From assembly GCF_030410135.1 (NCBI RefSeq), contig NZ_JAUGQQ010000003.1, positions 124,001 to 188,000 on the forward strand: a stretch of DNA of 64,000 nucleotides, written 5' to 3'. This document shows, piece by piece, positions 46,431 through 55,627 of the stretch (positions within the stretch are counted from its first letter, which is position 1; each line of letters starts with the position of its first letter). The notes beneath the pieces are model-generated. The model saw only the letters and a list, made by a program, of their open reading frames with translations. It was not told where the DNA came from and did not search any database. The stretch is from Aequorivita aurantiaca (GTDB lineage: Bacteria > Bacteroidota > Bacteroidia > Flavobacteriales > Flavobacteriaceae). The translations under genes and the position numbers were made by a program.

Positions 46431-47060
46431 TTAAAAATATATCGTTTCCTTTTCAACACCCACAGCAACTATATTTGGATTTTTGCACATTATAGTCACT
46501 GTTATTGGCTGCCATTTTTCTTTTTTGTGCATGTCCACAAGCAAGCCTCCGTTTCCAACAATTTCTAAGATAACTTCATCTTCCGTTAATTTTAAAACTG
46601 TAAGTTCACCTTCATAAACCTTTGGTGCTTCGCGAAATTTATTCTTCTGTCCCTCTTCTGGAATGCCCGTAAGCATAGTTGCAAAATATTCATTATTGCT
46701 GGAACTTAAAGTGAATTTTCCCTTTAGTGGACGTTGCTCATAATTGTCGGGCACCTTCACACTGACTCCAATTACATATCCGTTGTGGCTTAGATCTACT
46801 AATAGAGCATTTTTTGATATAGTAATATTGGCCTGAAAATCGTCTTTATTTACAATCGTTTCTCCGTTATAAACAATTTTTCCTGTTGCCTTGTTGGGTT
46901 TTGACTTGGAGGGACGCTTTAGATCTATGTCCACATCGGCATTTTTTTCAATTTGCTTTTCTATATCACTGAGAATTGAATCAGTCAATTTTTCCTCTGA
47001 TTGTTTACAGCCAAAAAACACAATGCCGCTAAGAAGGAAGATAAATACTAGTTTTTTCAT
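46431..47060 (-). CDS. Lipoprotein, member of a tandem pair
   Basis: 209 residues with signal and lipobox FFGCKQ near residue 18. The C-terminal half contains KGKFTLSSSNN and WQPITVTIMCKNPNI. It shares a distant C-terminal pattern (W-x-P ... KNP) and general layout with the product of the next gene upstream (47072), which suggests tandem duplication. Function unknown; located in the periplasm or anchored to the outer membrane. Confidence 0.7.
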   Translation of the reverse strand: MKKLVFIFLLSGIVFFGCKQSEEKLTDSILSDIEKQIEKNADVDIDLKRPSKSKPNKATGKIVYNGETIVNKDDFQANITISKNALLVDLSHNGYVIGVSVKVPDNYEQRPLKGKFTLSSSNNEYFATMLTGIPEEGQKNKFREAPKVYEGELTVLKLTEDEVILEIVGNGGLLVDMHKKEKWQPITVTIMCKNPNIVAVGVEKETIYF

Positions 47061-47071
47061 AATAAATAAGT

Positions 47072-47683
47072 TTAATAATATAGATTGGTTATGTTCGTTT
47101 GATTCTCTATTTCAGGATTTTTGGCAACAATTTTCGCGTAAAAAGGTTTCCAATTTTCTGGATTATTCATTTCGCTGTAAAATCCTCCCCTTGCGTTAAT
47201 TTCAATTTGAATTTCTTGCTTATTGAATGCTTCCAAAGTTGCGGTGCCATCGAAAAGTATCGGGACTTTAATTTTTTCATTGCCGTTTTCCGTTGTCGAT
47301 TCTTCCAAATAGAGATTTAAAAGCGCCGTGGTTTCATTTTCTTTGGGAGCGGTTGTGAATATTCCAGCAAAGGGTTTTTGGGAATATAAATTTGTGCCAC
47401 CCAAACTGAAATTGATTTCCTGTTTGTCCTTTAGCAATTGTAATACTAAGTTGCCATCATATAAAAATACTTTGGTTTCAAAATTTGAAATTTCAGAAAG
47501 AATTTTCCCATCGTAGGTAAATAGGGCTGAGGCATTTTTCGTTTCCTGGGTGGCAGTAGCCGCACTCTCATGTCCAGCAACTGCCTTTTCTTTTCCAGTA
47601 CTTGCTAAATCAATTTTTTTATTTTGCTCATTACAGCTCAGCGCTGAAAAAACAGTTAGCACACATATAATTACTTTATACAT
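47072..47683 (-). CDS. Lipoprotein, member of a tandem pair
   Basis: 203 residues from the ATG at 47683, giving a tidy lipoprotein signal (IICVLTVFSALSC); the upstream 15 residues are not signal-like. The mature part has LFTYDGKILSEISNFETKVF and ends in KPFYAKIVAKNPEI, matching the pattern of the following gene's product. The next gene starts 12 bases downstream, so they are cotranscribed. Function unknown. Confidence 0.65.
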   Translation of the reverse strand: MYKVIICVLTVFSALSCNEQNKKIDLASTGKEKAVAGHESAATATQETKNASALFTYDGKILSEISNFETKVFLYDGNLVLQLLKDKQEINFSLGGTNLYSQKPFAGIFTTAPKENETTALLNLYLEESTTENGNEKIKVPILFDGTATLEAFNKQEIQIEINARGGFYSEMNNPENWKPFYAKIVAKNPEIENQTNITNLYY

Positions 47684-47792
47684 ATTATAGATTTTGAAAA
47701 AAATGTCAATATTATAGTTAATAGACAAAGTATAGTTTGGAAATCAAATCTCCTTTGCTGGCTTAAACAATATAGGTTTCAGTAATATCTTA

Positions 47793-48044
47793 CTATTTTA
47801 TTTTGAATACCTGTCGTGCATTTCCAAATTCGCTGTGCCCTAAAATTTTGTCGTGTTTGAAATCAGTAAAAACTTCCAACTCAAAAGATTTTGCGGGATC
47901 ATTCCATTCCTTATTTGGAATAAAAATATTGAAATCCCTATTGAAGTTGATGAGTTCTGTGCCGCTCCAAGTACGTTTTTAGGGTGAATAGATAATGTGA
48001 AGTTTTCATATTTGCTATTTTGGATATTATTTAAATTCAGGATA
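47793..48044 (-). pseudogene. Probable frameshifted gene remnant
   Basis: On the minus strand a 61-codon open frame without a start ends at the TAG 47795-47793 and reads protein-like (TWSGTELINFNRDFNIFIP, then HSEFGNARQVFKIK). It is preceded in frame by a TAA at 47981-47979. The sequence just upstream is coherent in another frame (DFNILNLNNIQNSKYENFTL). Joined by one frameshift the two parts would make a plausible protein. I recognise no family. Alternatively this is plain intergenic DNA. Confidence 0.4.
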
Positions 48045-49007
48045 TTAAAATCCGGATCGTTGATATTCTGAGGTATTAATGGAGTATTCTTTTTTAAGAA
48101 GCTCTATCACAGTCATTTTTGTTGTGGTATTGCTGGAAACATCCGTGGTTGTCATTTCCATCATAAAGCCGTTTTGGGGCCAAGAAACATTTGGCACCCC
48201 TTCATTGCTTTTCTTGGTCAAAGTGAGAATGGATTTGGAAAAATTGCCCATATCAAAATCCACTTCCTTGCTGAACCAGAATTCACCTTTTATATCTTCG
48301 GACTTCATTTCATATTTGTCACAGTTGTAGCCTATAATTTTCTTTTTACCGGATACTTTATTAAATGTTGTGGACGTATCTTCCTCTTCGTCAGTATTCA
48401 AATTCTTATAGATATCGCCGAACATACTCATCGGGATTACCTGCATCGTTTTATCTTTCTTGGAAAGCATGAGCATTGTTTCCTTTTCCAAATCATAGAC
48501 GATAAATGCATTTACATCAGCGCCCATTTCCACACCGAAAATACCATCATCCGTACCGAACCAATAGGTTATCTGCTCCTTTTTGTTTGCTCCTGTATCT
48601 ATTTCATAAACAACTTTATTATTGAAGTTATATGAGCCGGAAATTTCAACATTTTGGGCATTATTCATTGAATTCAGAATATTTCCGAAATCCATTGCGC
48701 TTTCATTGTCATCATCGGCATCAGAGCCAATTATATTATTGTTTTTTTCCGATTTCTTCTCCTTTTTCTTCTTTTTATTGTTTTCCGTTTCTTCTTCAAT
48801 AGCTTTTTCAGGAGCATCAATTACGGTATCTACCCCTTCATCTATTTTACTATCCAATTTTGATTCTTGCTCATTCGCCTTGTTGTCCAGCTTTCTTTCT
48901 ATACTCCTTTCCACTTTTTCTCCCAACTTTTTAAAAATCTGGGCGTTGACGTGGCTGGCATAACAGCAAAAAATAAGAACAAGTGTTATTTTTAAAATGT
49001 TTTTCAT
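48045..49007 (-). CDS. DUF4412-like secreted protein with charged coiled-coil region
   Basis: 320 residues. A signal peptide (LKITLVLIFCCYASHVNAQ) is followed by an amphipathic, highly charged segment (residues about 30-90: VERSIERKLDNKANEQ, then KKKKKEKKSEK). The globular part includes YEIDTGANKKEQITYW, GYNCDKYEMKSEDIKGEFWFSKEVD and WPQNGFMMEMTTTD, matching the DUF4412 fold in Bacteroidota. It probably sits in the periplasm or outer membrane. Sits in the leftward envelope cluster; 10 bases from the next gene upstream. Confidence 0.75.
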   Translation of the reverse strand: MKNILKITLVLIFCCYASHVNAQIFKKLGEKVERSIERKLDNKANEQESKLDSKIDEGVDTVIDAPEKAIEEETENNKKKKKEKKSEKNNNIIGSDADDDNESAMDFGNILNSMNNAQNVEISGSYNFNNKVVYEIDTGANKKEQITYWFGTDDGIFGVEMGADVNAFIVYDLEKETMLMLSKKDKTMQVIPMSMFGDIYKNLNTDEEEDTSTTFNKVSGKKKIIGYNCDKYEMKSEDIKGEFWFSKEVDFDMGNFSKSILTLTKKSNEGVPNVSWPQNGFMMEMTTTDVSSNTTTKMTVIELLKKEYSINTSEYQRSGF

Positions 49008-49017
49008 AATTAGTAAC

Positions 49018-49572
49018 TTAATCGTTAATAAATTTAAAATCTACTTCCCCTTCCACTTGATACTCAACCATATCGTTGGTGCCAACGGGTCCCCCGATAA
49101 ATACTCCAGAAAAAGAAACTTTAATGGATGCATAGGCACCACCGGAGCCTATTTCAAATCTTTCGGAAACACAGGTGCCAGAAAGGCTTTCAAGGCTATA
49201 TAACTGACCCTGGTTTTTTAAGATAATTTGAAGGTGTGAATTTTCTGGTTCGCTTCCGATATTTTCTCCTAAAGGCAATAATGTATTATTCTGCCTTAAA
49301 AAGTAACCGGAAAGAGTTTCGTCACCTTCTGAAATGGTAAAAAAAGCAGCAGCATATGGCGTGTTCGGAATAAGTGTATACGAACAGAAAGTTTCAGCGT
49401 TCGGCACTACAGCATTGTAGGTTATGCCATTAATATCTGGGCCCGAAACTGTAAATGTAAAGGTATGGTCGCCCTGTTGCTCAGTTTCTTCATTGGAGGA
49501 ATCGTCATCCTTAGAACAGCCCGTAAGGATTAAGGCGAAAAGGCAAAAGCTGAATATAATAAGTTTTTTCAT
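49018..49572 (-). CDS. Lipoprotein of unknown function
   Basis: 184 residues; signal and lipobox LTGCSKDDDSS (typical acidic stretch after the Cys, which in Bacteroidota can act as an outer-membrane surface export signal). A beta-sandwich-like mature part contains FTFTVSGPDINGITYN and VEYQVEGEVDFKFIND. Surface exposure is therefore possible. No recognised family. Confidence 0.75.
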   Translation of the reverse strand: MKKLIIFSFCLFALILTGCSKDDDSSNEETEQQGDHTFTFTVSGPDINGITYNAVVPNAETFCSYTLIPNTPYAAAFFTISEGDETLSGYFLRQNNTLLPLGENIGSEPENSHLQIILKNQGQLYSLESLSGTCVSERFEIGSGGAYASIKVSFSGVFIGGPVGTNDMVEYQVEGEVDFKFIND

Positions 49573-49617
49573 AATAGTCTGTTTATAAAGGTTTTCAATT
49601 TTTATGGGTTTAAAATT

Positions 49618-50115
49618 TTATATATTGAACTTAATTCCTGCATTTATTACCAACTGATCAAAATCGCTTATTACATATTTTAATTCAGCAAATGGGACCC
49701 AATTTTTTCCAAAGTTGAAAGTGGCTCCCCCGCCAATGTTAGCTCCAATTTTGCCATCGCTTTCGGAATAATCTCCCAATCCAAAACCATCTGCCTTTAC
49801 CTTTACGTTTGTATAGTTGATGCCTCCCAAACCATAGAAGGCAAAGGATTCCAATTCCATGAAATAATAGTTCACATTGCCATTAATTTCAAAAATGCTG
49901 GTTTTCACAAATACATGGTCGCGCGGAAAAAAATAAACAAAACTGGGTGCAATTGTAAAACTTTCGAACAGCGGAATTTCACCCACTACACCAATACCAA
50001 CAGATTCAATTTCAGAACCGTAGCCCAACATAGCCCCAATACGCATATCGGTTTGTGCAGTGGTGCAGAGACTACTTAAAAGAATAAAGCTGATTCCACA
50101 AATAATTTTTTTCAT
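49618..50115 (-). CDS. Small outer-membrane beta-barrel protein
   Basis: 165 residues with a signal peptide and eight-strand-type pattern (MLGYGSEIESVGIGVVGEIP, FAFYGLGGINYTNVKVK, FAELKYVISDFDQLVINAGIKFNI). The terminal INAGIKFNI strand is typical of porin-like barrels recognised by Bam. First gene of the leftward envelope cluster and divergent from the ECF sigma gene. Function unknown. Confidence 0.8.
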   Translation of the reverse strand: MKKIICGISFILLSSLCTTAQTDMRIGAMLGYGSEIESVGIGVVGEIPLFESFTIAPSFVYFFPRDHVFVKTSIFEINGNVNYYFMELESFAFYGLGGINYTNVKVKADGFGLGDYSESDGKIGANIGGGATFNFGKNWVPFAELKYVISDFDQLVINAGIKFNI

Positions 50116-50165
50116 AATTTGATTTAGTTTTTATTAAAAATTTGTTTGAATTTTGTCGTGCTTTT

Positions 50166-50249
50166 GTAAACACTTTCCTTTTAGTGTAGTGCTTTTAAAA
50201 AAGTAAACACTTATATTACATTTTTAATTATTTTATTTAAAGTGCTTAC
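50166..50249. promoter_or_regulatory. Repeated GTAAACACTT motif between divergent genes
   Basis: GTAAACACTT occurs at 50166-50175 and 50203-50212 (37 bases apart, start to start). An inverted copy with one change (AAGTGCTTAC) lies at 50240-50249. The two direct copies and one inverted copy lie between the outer-membrane gene and the sigma factor gene, the position expected of an operator or autoregulated promoter. Confidence 0.45.
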
Positions 50250-50271
50250 CTACTGACACTAACCAACACTA

Positions 50272-50817
50272 ATGAATAAAGAAACCCAAATCATTATTGG
50301 CCTCAAAAATGGTGATGAACGTACCATTCATTCCCTCTACAAGGCATATAAACCGGAATTTCTAGCCTTCGCATCAAAATATAATCTTACGGCCGATGAT
50401 TTGTTGGATGTTTATCAGGATGCAATGGTAGCGCTGTGTGAGAATGCGAAAAAAGGAAATTTGGAAAATCTGAACAGCACCGTGAAAACCTATTTTTTTA
50501 GTATCGGGAAGTATATGATTTTTGCAAGATTAAAGAAGAAAAAGCAGCTTTTCGCTATGGAGGATTTGGAAACGTTTCCTTTTGAATGGGAAGATGAATA
50601 TGAAGAAATGGACGAGGAGATTGTCATTCTTAAGAATCTTTTTAAAAATCTGGGCGAGCAGTGTCAACAGATATTGAGGCTCTTTTATTACGAAGAAAAG
50701 AATCTTGATGAAATAACAGTTTTAATGAATTATGAAAATAAAAATGTCGCCAAAACCCAAAAATACAGATGTATAAAATATTTAAAGCAACTTTTTAAAG
50801 ATCGCAATAATGGATAA
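50272..50817 (+). CDS. ECF-type RNA polymerase sigma factor
   Basis: 181 residues. Region 2 contains LTADDLLDVYQDAMVAL and TYFFSIGKYMIFARLKKKKQ; region 4 contains LGEQCQQILRLFYYEEKNLDEI and a helix-turn-helix. Its last eight bases overlap the ATG of the membrane TPR protein, so the two are coupled. The cluster suggests regulated expression of envelope genes or of the convergent CHAT protein; the target set is inferred. Confidence 0.88.
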   Translation: MNKETQIIIGLKNGDERTIHSLYKAYKPEFLAFASKYNLTADDLLDVYQDAMVALCENAKKGNLENLNSTVKTYFFSIGKYMIFARLKKKKQLFAMEDLETFPFEWEDEYEEMDEEIVILKNLFKNLGEQCQQILRLFYYEEKNLDEITVLMNYENKNVAKTQKYRCIKYLKQLFKDRNNG

Positions 50818-51508
50818 AAATGAGCTAATACAGAAGTATTTTGAAAAGTCGCTTTCCCCCGAGGAAGCAGCTATGTTTGAAAATCTTCTTGCCGATAAAG
50901 AATTTGCTGACGAAGTTGCTTTTCAAAAAAAGATAAAAAAGGTAATAACCCATGAGGAAAGAGCGACCCTAAAAGATAAACTCCGAACGTTTGAGAACCA
51001 GAAAACTTCCACCGATAAATGGTGGTATGCAGCGGCCAGTGTATTTGTACTCTTGGGAACCGCGATATGGTTTATGGGTCAGAAACCTGATTATGATACT
51101 TTATACGCTTCATATTACGAAACTTATCCAAACGTAATAGCACCAGTGGTAAGAAATAATAATGATACAATTACCGATACGGAAAAAGCTTTTGCATATT
51201 ATGAAAAACAAGATTATAACAAAGCGTTGGAAATATTTCAAACAATAATCCGCACCAGCCCCCAAGAGGAATATGCGCAGTTTTACAGTGCTATTAGTTA
51301 TATGGAATTGGCTAAATTTTCCGAGGCCTCTAAAATATTATCTGGAACAAATTGGTCAAAAAAATATGCCGATGATGCCATATGGTATCTGGCGCTTCTC
51401 GAATTAAAAACCGATAATCCAGACGCTAGTAGGAAGTTCTTGCTAGAAGCATCAAAAACAAGCAGATATCAAAAAGAATCATTGGAACTTTTGAAAAAAT
51501 TGGATTGA
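50810..51508 (+). CDS. Membrane-anchored TPR protein, possible anti-sigma factor
   Basis: 232 residues. The N-terminal 60 residues are helical and charged, on the cytosolic side (YFEKSLSPEEAAMFENLLADK, resembling the start of anti-sigma proteins). A transmembrane helix at 72-90 (WWYAAASVFVLLGTAIWFM) is followed by two or three TPR-like repeats (AFAYYEKQDYNKALEIFQTI) in the periplasm. The gene overlaps the sigma gene by eight bases, which fits a sigma/anti-sigma pair. Its 3' end overlaps the CHAT gene by 40 bases. Confidence 0.8.
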   Translation: MDKNELIQKYFEKSLSPEEAAMFENLLADKEFADEVAFQKKIKKVITHEERATLKDKLRTFENQKTSTDKWWYAAASVFVLLGTAIWFMGQKPDYDTLYASYYETYPNVIAPVVRNNNDTITDTEKAFAYYEKQDYNKALEIFQTIIRTSPQEEYAQFYSAISYMELAKFSEASKILSGTNWSKKYADDAIWYLALLELKTDNPDASRKFLLEASKTSRYQKESLELLKKLD

Positions 51509-54500
51509 TTTTTTCTTATAAAAAGGATGAAAATTACAATTAAAATTATCCCTGCCAAAAGCACGTACCACCACCATGAAAAACCGTACTTTATTGGTGA
51601 AATATCGCCACTAACCACAAATCCCGCCCAATAATATGGATGCTTTAGCTCTGGCTGCTTTACATTTTCTAAATAATGTAATTTGGCATTGGCAAGAGCT
51701 TCATTCTTATTTTGGCCCTTTTCCAGATTTTTATAAAAATTGATCATAATGATGGAGGTTTGCGCATCGGGGACCTTCCACAAACTCATAACCGTACTCG
51801 GAACCCCCGCATAAGCAAAGGCTCGGGACATACTCATAATCCCATCATTTTCATAATTGCCGCCTCCAGTTTCGCAAGAGCTAAGTACCGCCAAATCTGA
51901 TTGTAACTTCAAACCATATATTTCTGATGCGGTCAATTCAAAAGGGTCTTTTCCATTATCGTAGAAAATCATTTTGTTCAACATTGGGTTTGCTTTGTCC
52001 AGCGAAGTATGCGTTGCAAGGTGCAAAATGGAAGCTTGGGAACCCAAATCCAAAAAATTCTGCTTGGTTGCCTCTGGCCCAAGCGAATATTTTCCTTCCA
52101 TTAAATTTCCTATCATTTGCACTTCTTCCTTGTTTGCCGATAAAAAATTATCTTTATAGTCAGGCGCAAATCCCAACCAGTCTACATTAATTCTTTCCCG
52201 TCTATGAATTTCAACCTGTTCTTGATATAATTGAAGGGAACCAGCATAACTAATGTGATAGTTTTGAAGCAAATATGTATTGTTATAATCCAAAATCTCA
52301 AAAGGCAATTGGCTTAGACTTCCATCCACAATGAATATAATTTCCTCAATGGAATCAGCAAATATTGGCAACAAAGAGGTTCCTATTATATTTCGTAAGT
52401 CATCTATTTGCTCTCTTTGCAGCAGATTAACCATTAGGTTTTCTACCTGTGCAATTATATTTTTTGAATTTGGAATTTCTTTAAAATTGATTTCATTTTT
52501 GGAAATTACCAATCGATAAAGTCTTTCATCACTTAAATAATATTCTACGATACATTGATTTTTCCTTAAAATATTCGTTTGATAAAAATCCAGGGATTTG
52601 GCTTCAGATAGGTTTCTGGAATTATAATAATCAGGAAATTCATTTTCTAAATGCTTTTCAATACTGTCAATCCTATTATTGAGCGCTAATTGCTTATCAT
52701 ATAGCGCACTTAACTTTCGTGAATTAATAGCAGTATCGGTTTTTATTTTATCAATAGTTTCGTTGACGGCCAATAGATTCTTTTTTGTTTTTGCCTCATC
52801 TTCCATCACGGTTTCGGGAATGCCTTTTTGTGTTTTTAATTTAAAATCTGTAATACCGTCCAGAAGTATGGAGGATTTGTTGATTTCCATTAATTTAAAA
52901 ATTGTATTCAAAACTTCCGGATTTTTATCCTTTCCATATTTTATATGGCATATTTCCAATGATTTATCGATGTATGGAACAATACTTTTACTATAAAATA
53001 TTTTAGACTCTTGATAATTGTAATTCCTTTTTCCCGCAATTAATTGTTTAATCAGTTTATTAATGTTGCCGTAGGCTTTTTCTAAATCAGATTGTGATCC
53101 ATTTTGTTTGTAGTTTTCTAATAAAACTGCATTTTCCAAAGCTAATAATTGAATTTTTAAGCCACTTACGTTTTCGTATAAAGGCAAATTTTTTGCAACT
53201 TCTTCTAAAATTACCCGTGCGCTATCTAATTGTTTAAGACCTAAATAGGCCTCAGCAATATATAAGTCAGTTATAATTTTTACTTTGTAATCATTTTCCA
53301 AATGTTGCTGCATTAAATTCTTTGACATTTTGGAATACTTTAGTGCCTTTTCAAACTCTTTATTCTGCAGGTACAGTTCATATAAATAAGCATAAGAAGC
53401 GTGACGGGAATACACTCTATCTATCGCTTCCGAAACCTTTGCTGATTGCAACAGATAAGGTTCTGCATCCTTATAATTTTTAGCGCCAATTTCAATCATT
53501 GCCCTATCAATATACGCTTGCGAGGTAAACTTGTCCTGCTCGCCGAAAAAGGCAATGCTTTCTTCCAAAACTGTATCCATTAATTTCCTTGCCTCATTAA
53601 ATTGTTTCTTGGAAGTATATACTTTTGAAAGTGACATGGCAGCCAAGGAACGTAGATAAACACTTTCGGTTTTTATTATTTCGGTTGCAAGAAAGTATGC
53701 CTTATTTGCATAAAATTCTGCCTGTTCAATATCTTTAAGGAAGTAAAAATTGTCTGCAAGTAAGGAATAATAGGTAATCAATATAGGGCTTTCTTCCCCA
53801 TGTGCCAGTATTTCAAATGAAATGGCTTCCTTTAAAAAATCTTCCGCTTCAATATATTCACCTGTTTTTCCTTGATTTATGATGCCAATATTAAAGGCCA
53901 ATTCTCCCAATCTCTTGTAATTCTTCGATCTTGTTTTTTTAATTTCCCTATAAGCTTTCTTCATATAAAATAAAGAGCTATCAATTTTATCAACATTATA
54001 ATAAGCAGCCCCAGTTGATTGTAAGGCGTTTATGTAAAGTTGATTTGTGTTGGGATAGTTAAAATAAGGGATGGATTTTTTGAAAAACTCAACGCTCGGT
54101 CCAAAGTCTTTTTTCCGATAATAATCATTTCCCAATAAATCATACGCCCAACTAACGATAAACTTATCTGGATTTTTGGATTTCAACTGTTCATCAATAA
54201 TCCTTAAAACAGCATCTTCGGCATCGGGTTTATTCAATTTGAACCTTGCCCTTTCCTTAAAAAATAGCAATTTCTCAAAAAGTTCTGGGTAATTATTTTT
54301 TTTGGAAGAAAACTTAACGATAAGATTATTAAGAACCTTCAAGTCCTTCTCAGGATCTTTTGCTGAATTGATCTTTATAATGTATAAATGTGAAAGGATT
54401 TCCTGTTCATCAGATGCAAATTTATTTTTAAGAACCATCGAATGGAATATGGAATCTGCCCGTTTCCAGCCCGAATAATCTCCATTTTTATATGCATTCT

Positions 54501-54600
54501 TTAAAAGTATTTCTGCCTGGGAAAATTCGTCCATTTGGACTTGCGGGTAGAATGGAAGAAATGTGAATAAAATAAATACAACTATCAGGTTGTTCCTCAT
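51469..54600 (-). CDS. Secreted TPR-CHAT (caspase-like) protein with C-terminal membrane anchor
   Basis: 1043 residues: a signal peptide (VVFILFTFLPFYPQVQMD), about ten TPR repeats from residue 100 to 500, then the CHAT domain (about 760-1010). The catalytic dyad is His864 in LHLATHTSLDKANP and Cys909 in VLSSCETGG. A C-terminal transmembrane helix follows (YVLLAGIILIVIFILFI). CHAT proteases cleave partners after a TPR-type sensor is engaged; similar domains occur in defence, quality-control and cell-death systems. The protein would face the periplasm. Convergent with the sigma/TPR gene pair, overlapping by 40 bases. Confidence 0.85.
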   Translation of the reverse strand: MRNNLIVVFILFTFLPFYPQVQMDEFSQAEILLKNAYKNGDYSGWKRADSIFHSMVLKNKFASDEQEILSHLYIIKINSAKDPEKDLKVLNNLIVKFSSKKNNYPELFEKLLFFKERARFKLNKPDAEDAVLRIIDEQLKSKNPDKFIVSWAYDLLGNDYYRKKDFGPSVEFFKKSIPYFNYPNTNQLYINALQSTGAAYYNVDKIDSSLFYMKKAYREIKKTRSKNYKRLGELAFNIGIINQGKTGEYIEAEDFLKEAISFEILAHGEESPILITYYSLLADNFYFLKDIEQAEFYANKAYFLATEIIKTESVYLRSLAAMSLSKVYTSKKQFNEARKLMDTVLEESIAFFGEQDKFTSQAYIDRAMIEIGAKNYKDAEPYLLQSAKVSEAIDRVYSRHASYAYLYELYLQNKEFEKALKYSKMSKNLMQQHLENDYKVKIITDLYIAEAYLGLKQLDSARVILEEVAKNLPLYENVSGLKIQLLALENAVLLENYKQNGSQSDLEKAYGNINKLIKQLIAGKRNYNYQESKIFYSKSIVPYIDKSLEICHIKYGKDKNPEVLNTIFKLMEINKSSILLDGITDFKLKTQKGIPETVMEDEAKTKKNLLAVNETIDKIKTDTAINSRKLSALYDKQLALNNRIDSIEKHLENEFPDYYNSRNLSEAKSLDFYQTNILRKNQCIVEYYLSDERLYRLVISKNEINFKEIPNSKNIIAQVENLMVNLLQREQIDDLRNIIGTSLLPIFADSIEEIIFIVDGSLSQLPFEILDYNNTYLLQNYHISYAGSLQLYQEQVEIHRRERINVDWLGFAPDYKDNFLSANKEEVQMIGNLMEGKYSLGPEATKQNFLDLGSQASILHLATHTSLDKANPMLNKMIFYDNGKDPFELTASEIYGLKLQSDLAVLSSCETGGGNYENDGIMSMSRAFAYAGVPSTVMSLWKVPDAQTSIIMINFYKNLEKGQNKNEALANAKLHYLENVKQPELKHPYYWAGFVVSGDISPIKYGFSWWWYVLLAGIILIVIFILFIRKNQSNFFKSSNDSF

Positions 54601-54687
54601 ACAATTTTTTAATTGAATATAATATATTTTTCCTTTACCGAAAGAAATCTACTCAAATGGGAAGCAATATTTCCGGGTATCAAAAAC

Positions 54688-55560
54688 TTATGAACTAGAA
54701 TTTGTCTTGCGGAAAATAACCATATCCTGATATTCTGTTTTGGCGATATCACGCACTTCATCTTTCCAAAACCCCTCAATGATTTTCACTTCCTCAAAAT
54801 GTGCCTCACAAAGCATCCGGAAAAGATTGTTTTTATGAATGGCAATGTTACCCGATTTTACGCTATCGTTCATCAATCTATAATTCTCCTTCTTCATGGG
54901 AAAACTAAAACTTTTATTCCCAGAAATGAGTTCCTCAGAAGTATCGTCGTATAGAAAAAAAGTGGAAAGACAAACTCCACCTGGCTTTAATATCCGATGA
55001 ATTTGATTAAAATAATGTTGGATTTCCTCAATCTGCATATGCGTAAAAACTGAAAAGGAAAACGCAACGTCAATTGAATTGTCGGCATAGGGAAAAATGA
55101 ATTCCGTTGCCTTTAGTTTAGCAGTGTTGTAGAGATCATTGAAAAGCGGCACATACTGAAAATTAAAGTTTGGATATTCCTTATGAATTCGAGAATTGCA
55201 CCACTGCACTCCTCTTTCAACCACATCAAAACCTTCGTAGCTTCCACTTTCGTTTATATAATCGGTAAGTGCAATTGCCGTTCTTCCGATGCCGCTGCCG
55301 ATGTCCAAAATGGCGTGGCCAGGCTGGAGCTTGGCGTATTCCTTAAGCATATTTACCTGATGCTGTCCCTGCTTCAAATAATCCTCAGCACTAGCCGGGG
55401 AGCCAGTATAGATATAACCACGCGGGGGAACATATTTGTGGCGTTTCCCCGTAAGGGTATCCATAGTATCTTTGGGCAAATAGTAAACTCTTCTGATAAA
55501 AAACCGCTGGTTAGAGGAAAGCGAATACCATATATTGCGCAGTTTGGATGATTTTTTCAT
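54688..55560 (-). CDS. Class I SAM-dependent methyltransferase
   Basis: 290 residues from the ATG at 55560; a TTG at 55572 is less likely. SAM motif I is HAILDIGSGIGRTAIALTDYI, preceded by EYAKLQPG; motif II EFIFPYADNSIDVAFSFSVF and IHRILKPGGVCLSTFF follow. The first 80 residues form an extra helical region (RRVYYLPKDTMDTLTGKRH). The substrate is unknown. menB lies downstream on the same strand but is not necessarily cotranscribed. Confidence 0.85.
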   Translation of the reverse strand: MKKSSKLRNIWYSLSSNQRFFIRRVYYLPKDTMDTLTGKRHKYVPPRGYIYTGSPASAEDYLKQGQHQVNMLKEYAKLQPGHAILDIGSGIGRTAIALTDYINESGSYEGFDVVERGVQWCNSRIHKEYPNFNFQYVPLFNDLYNTAKLKATEFIFPYADNSIDVAFSFSVFTHMQIEEIQHYFNQIHRILKPGGVCLSTFFLYDDTSEELISGNKSFSFPMKKENYRLMNDSVKSGNIAIHKNNLFRMLCEAHFEEVKIIEGFWKDEVRDIAKTEYQDMVIFRKTNSSS

Positions 55561-55596
55561 TATTGTTGGCAAATAATTGAAAGATTATTGAATAAT

Positions 55597-55625
55597 ATTC
55601 ACTGATTACTGAACACCGATTACTG
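55597..55625. repeat. Short degenerate repeat (reverse complement of the 40476 tract)
   Basis: ATTCACTGATTACTGAACACCG and further ATTACTG; the reverse complement contains TCAGT units like those at 40476-40507. Immediately precedes the stop codon of menB. Confidence 0.35.
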
Positions 55626-55627
55626 CG

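Noticed and set aside
46891-47199. Plus-strand frame opposite the lipoprotein pair
   Set aside because: Antisense to two coherent lipoprotein genes.
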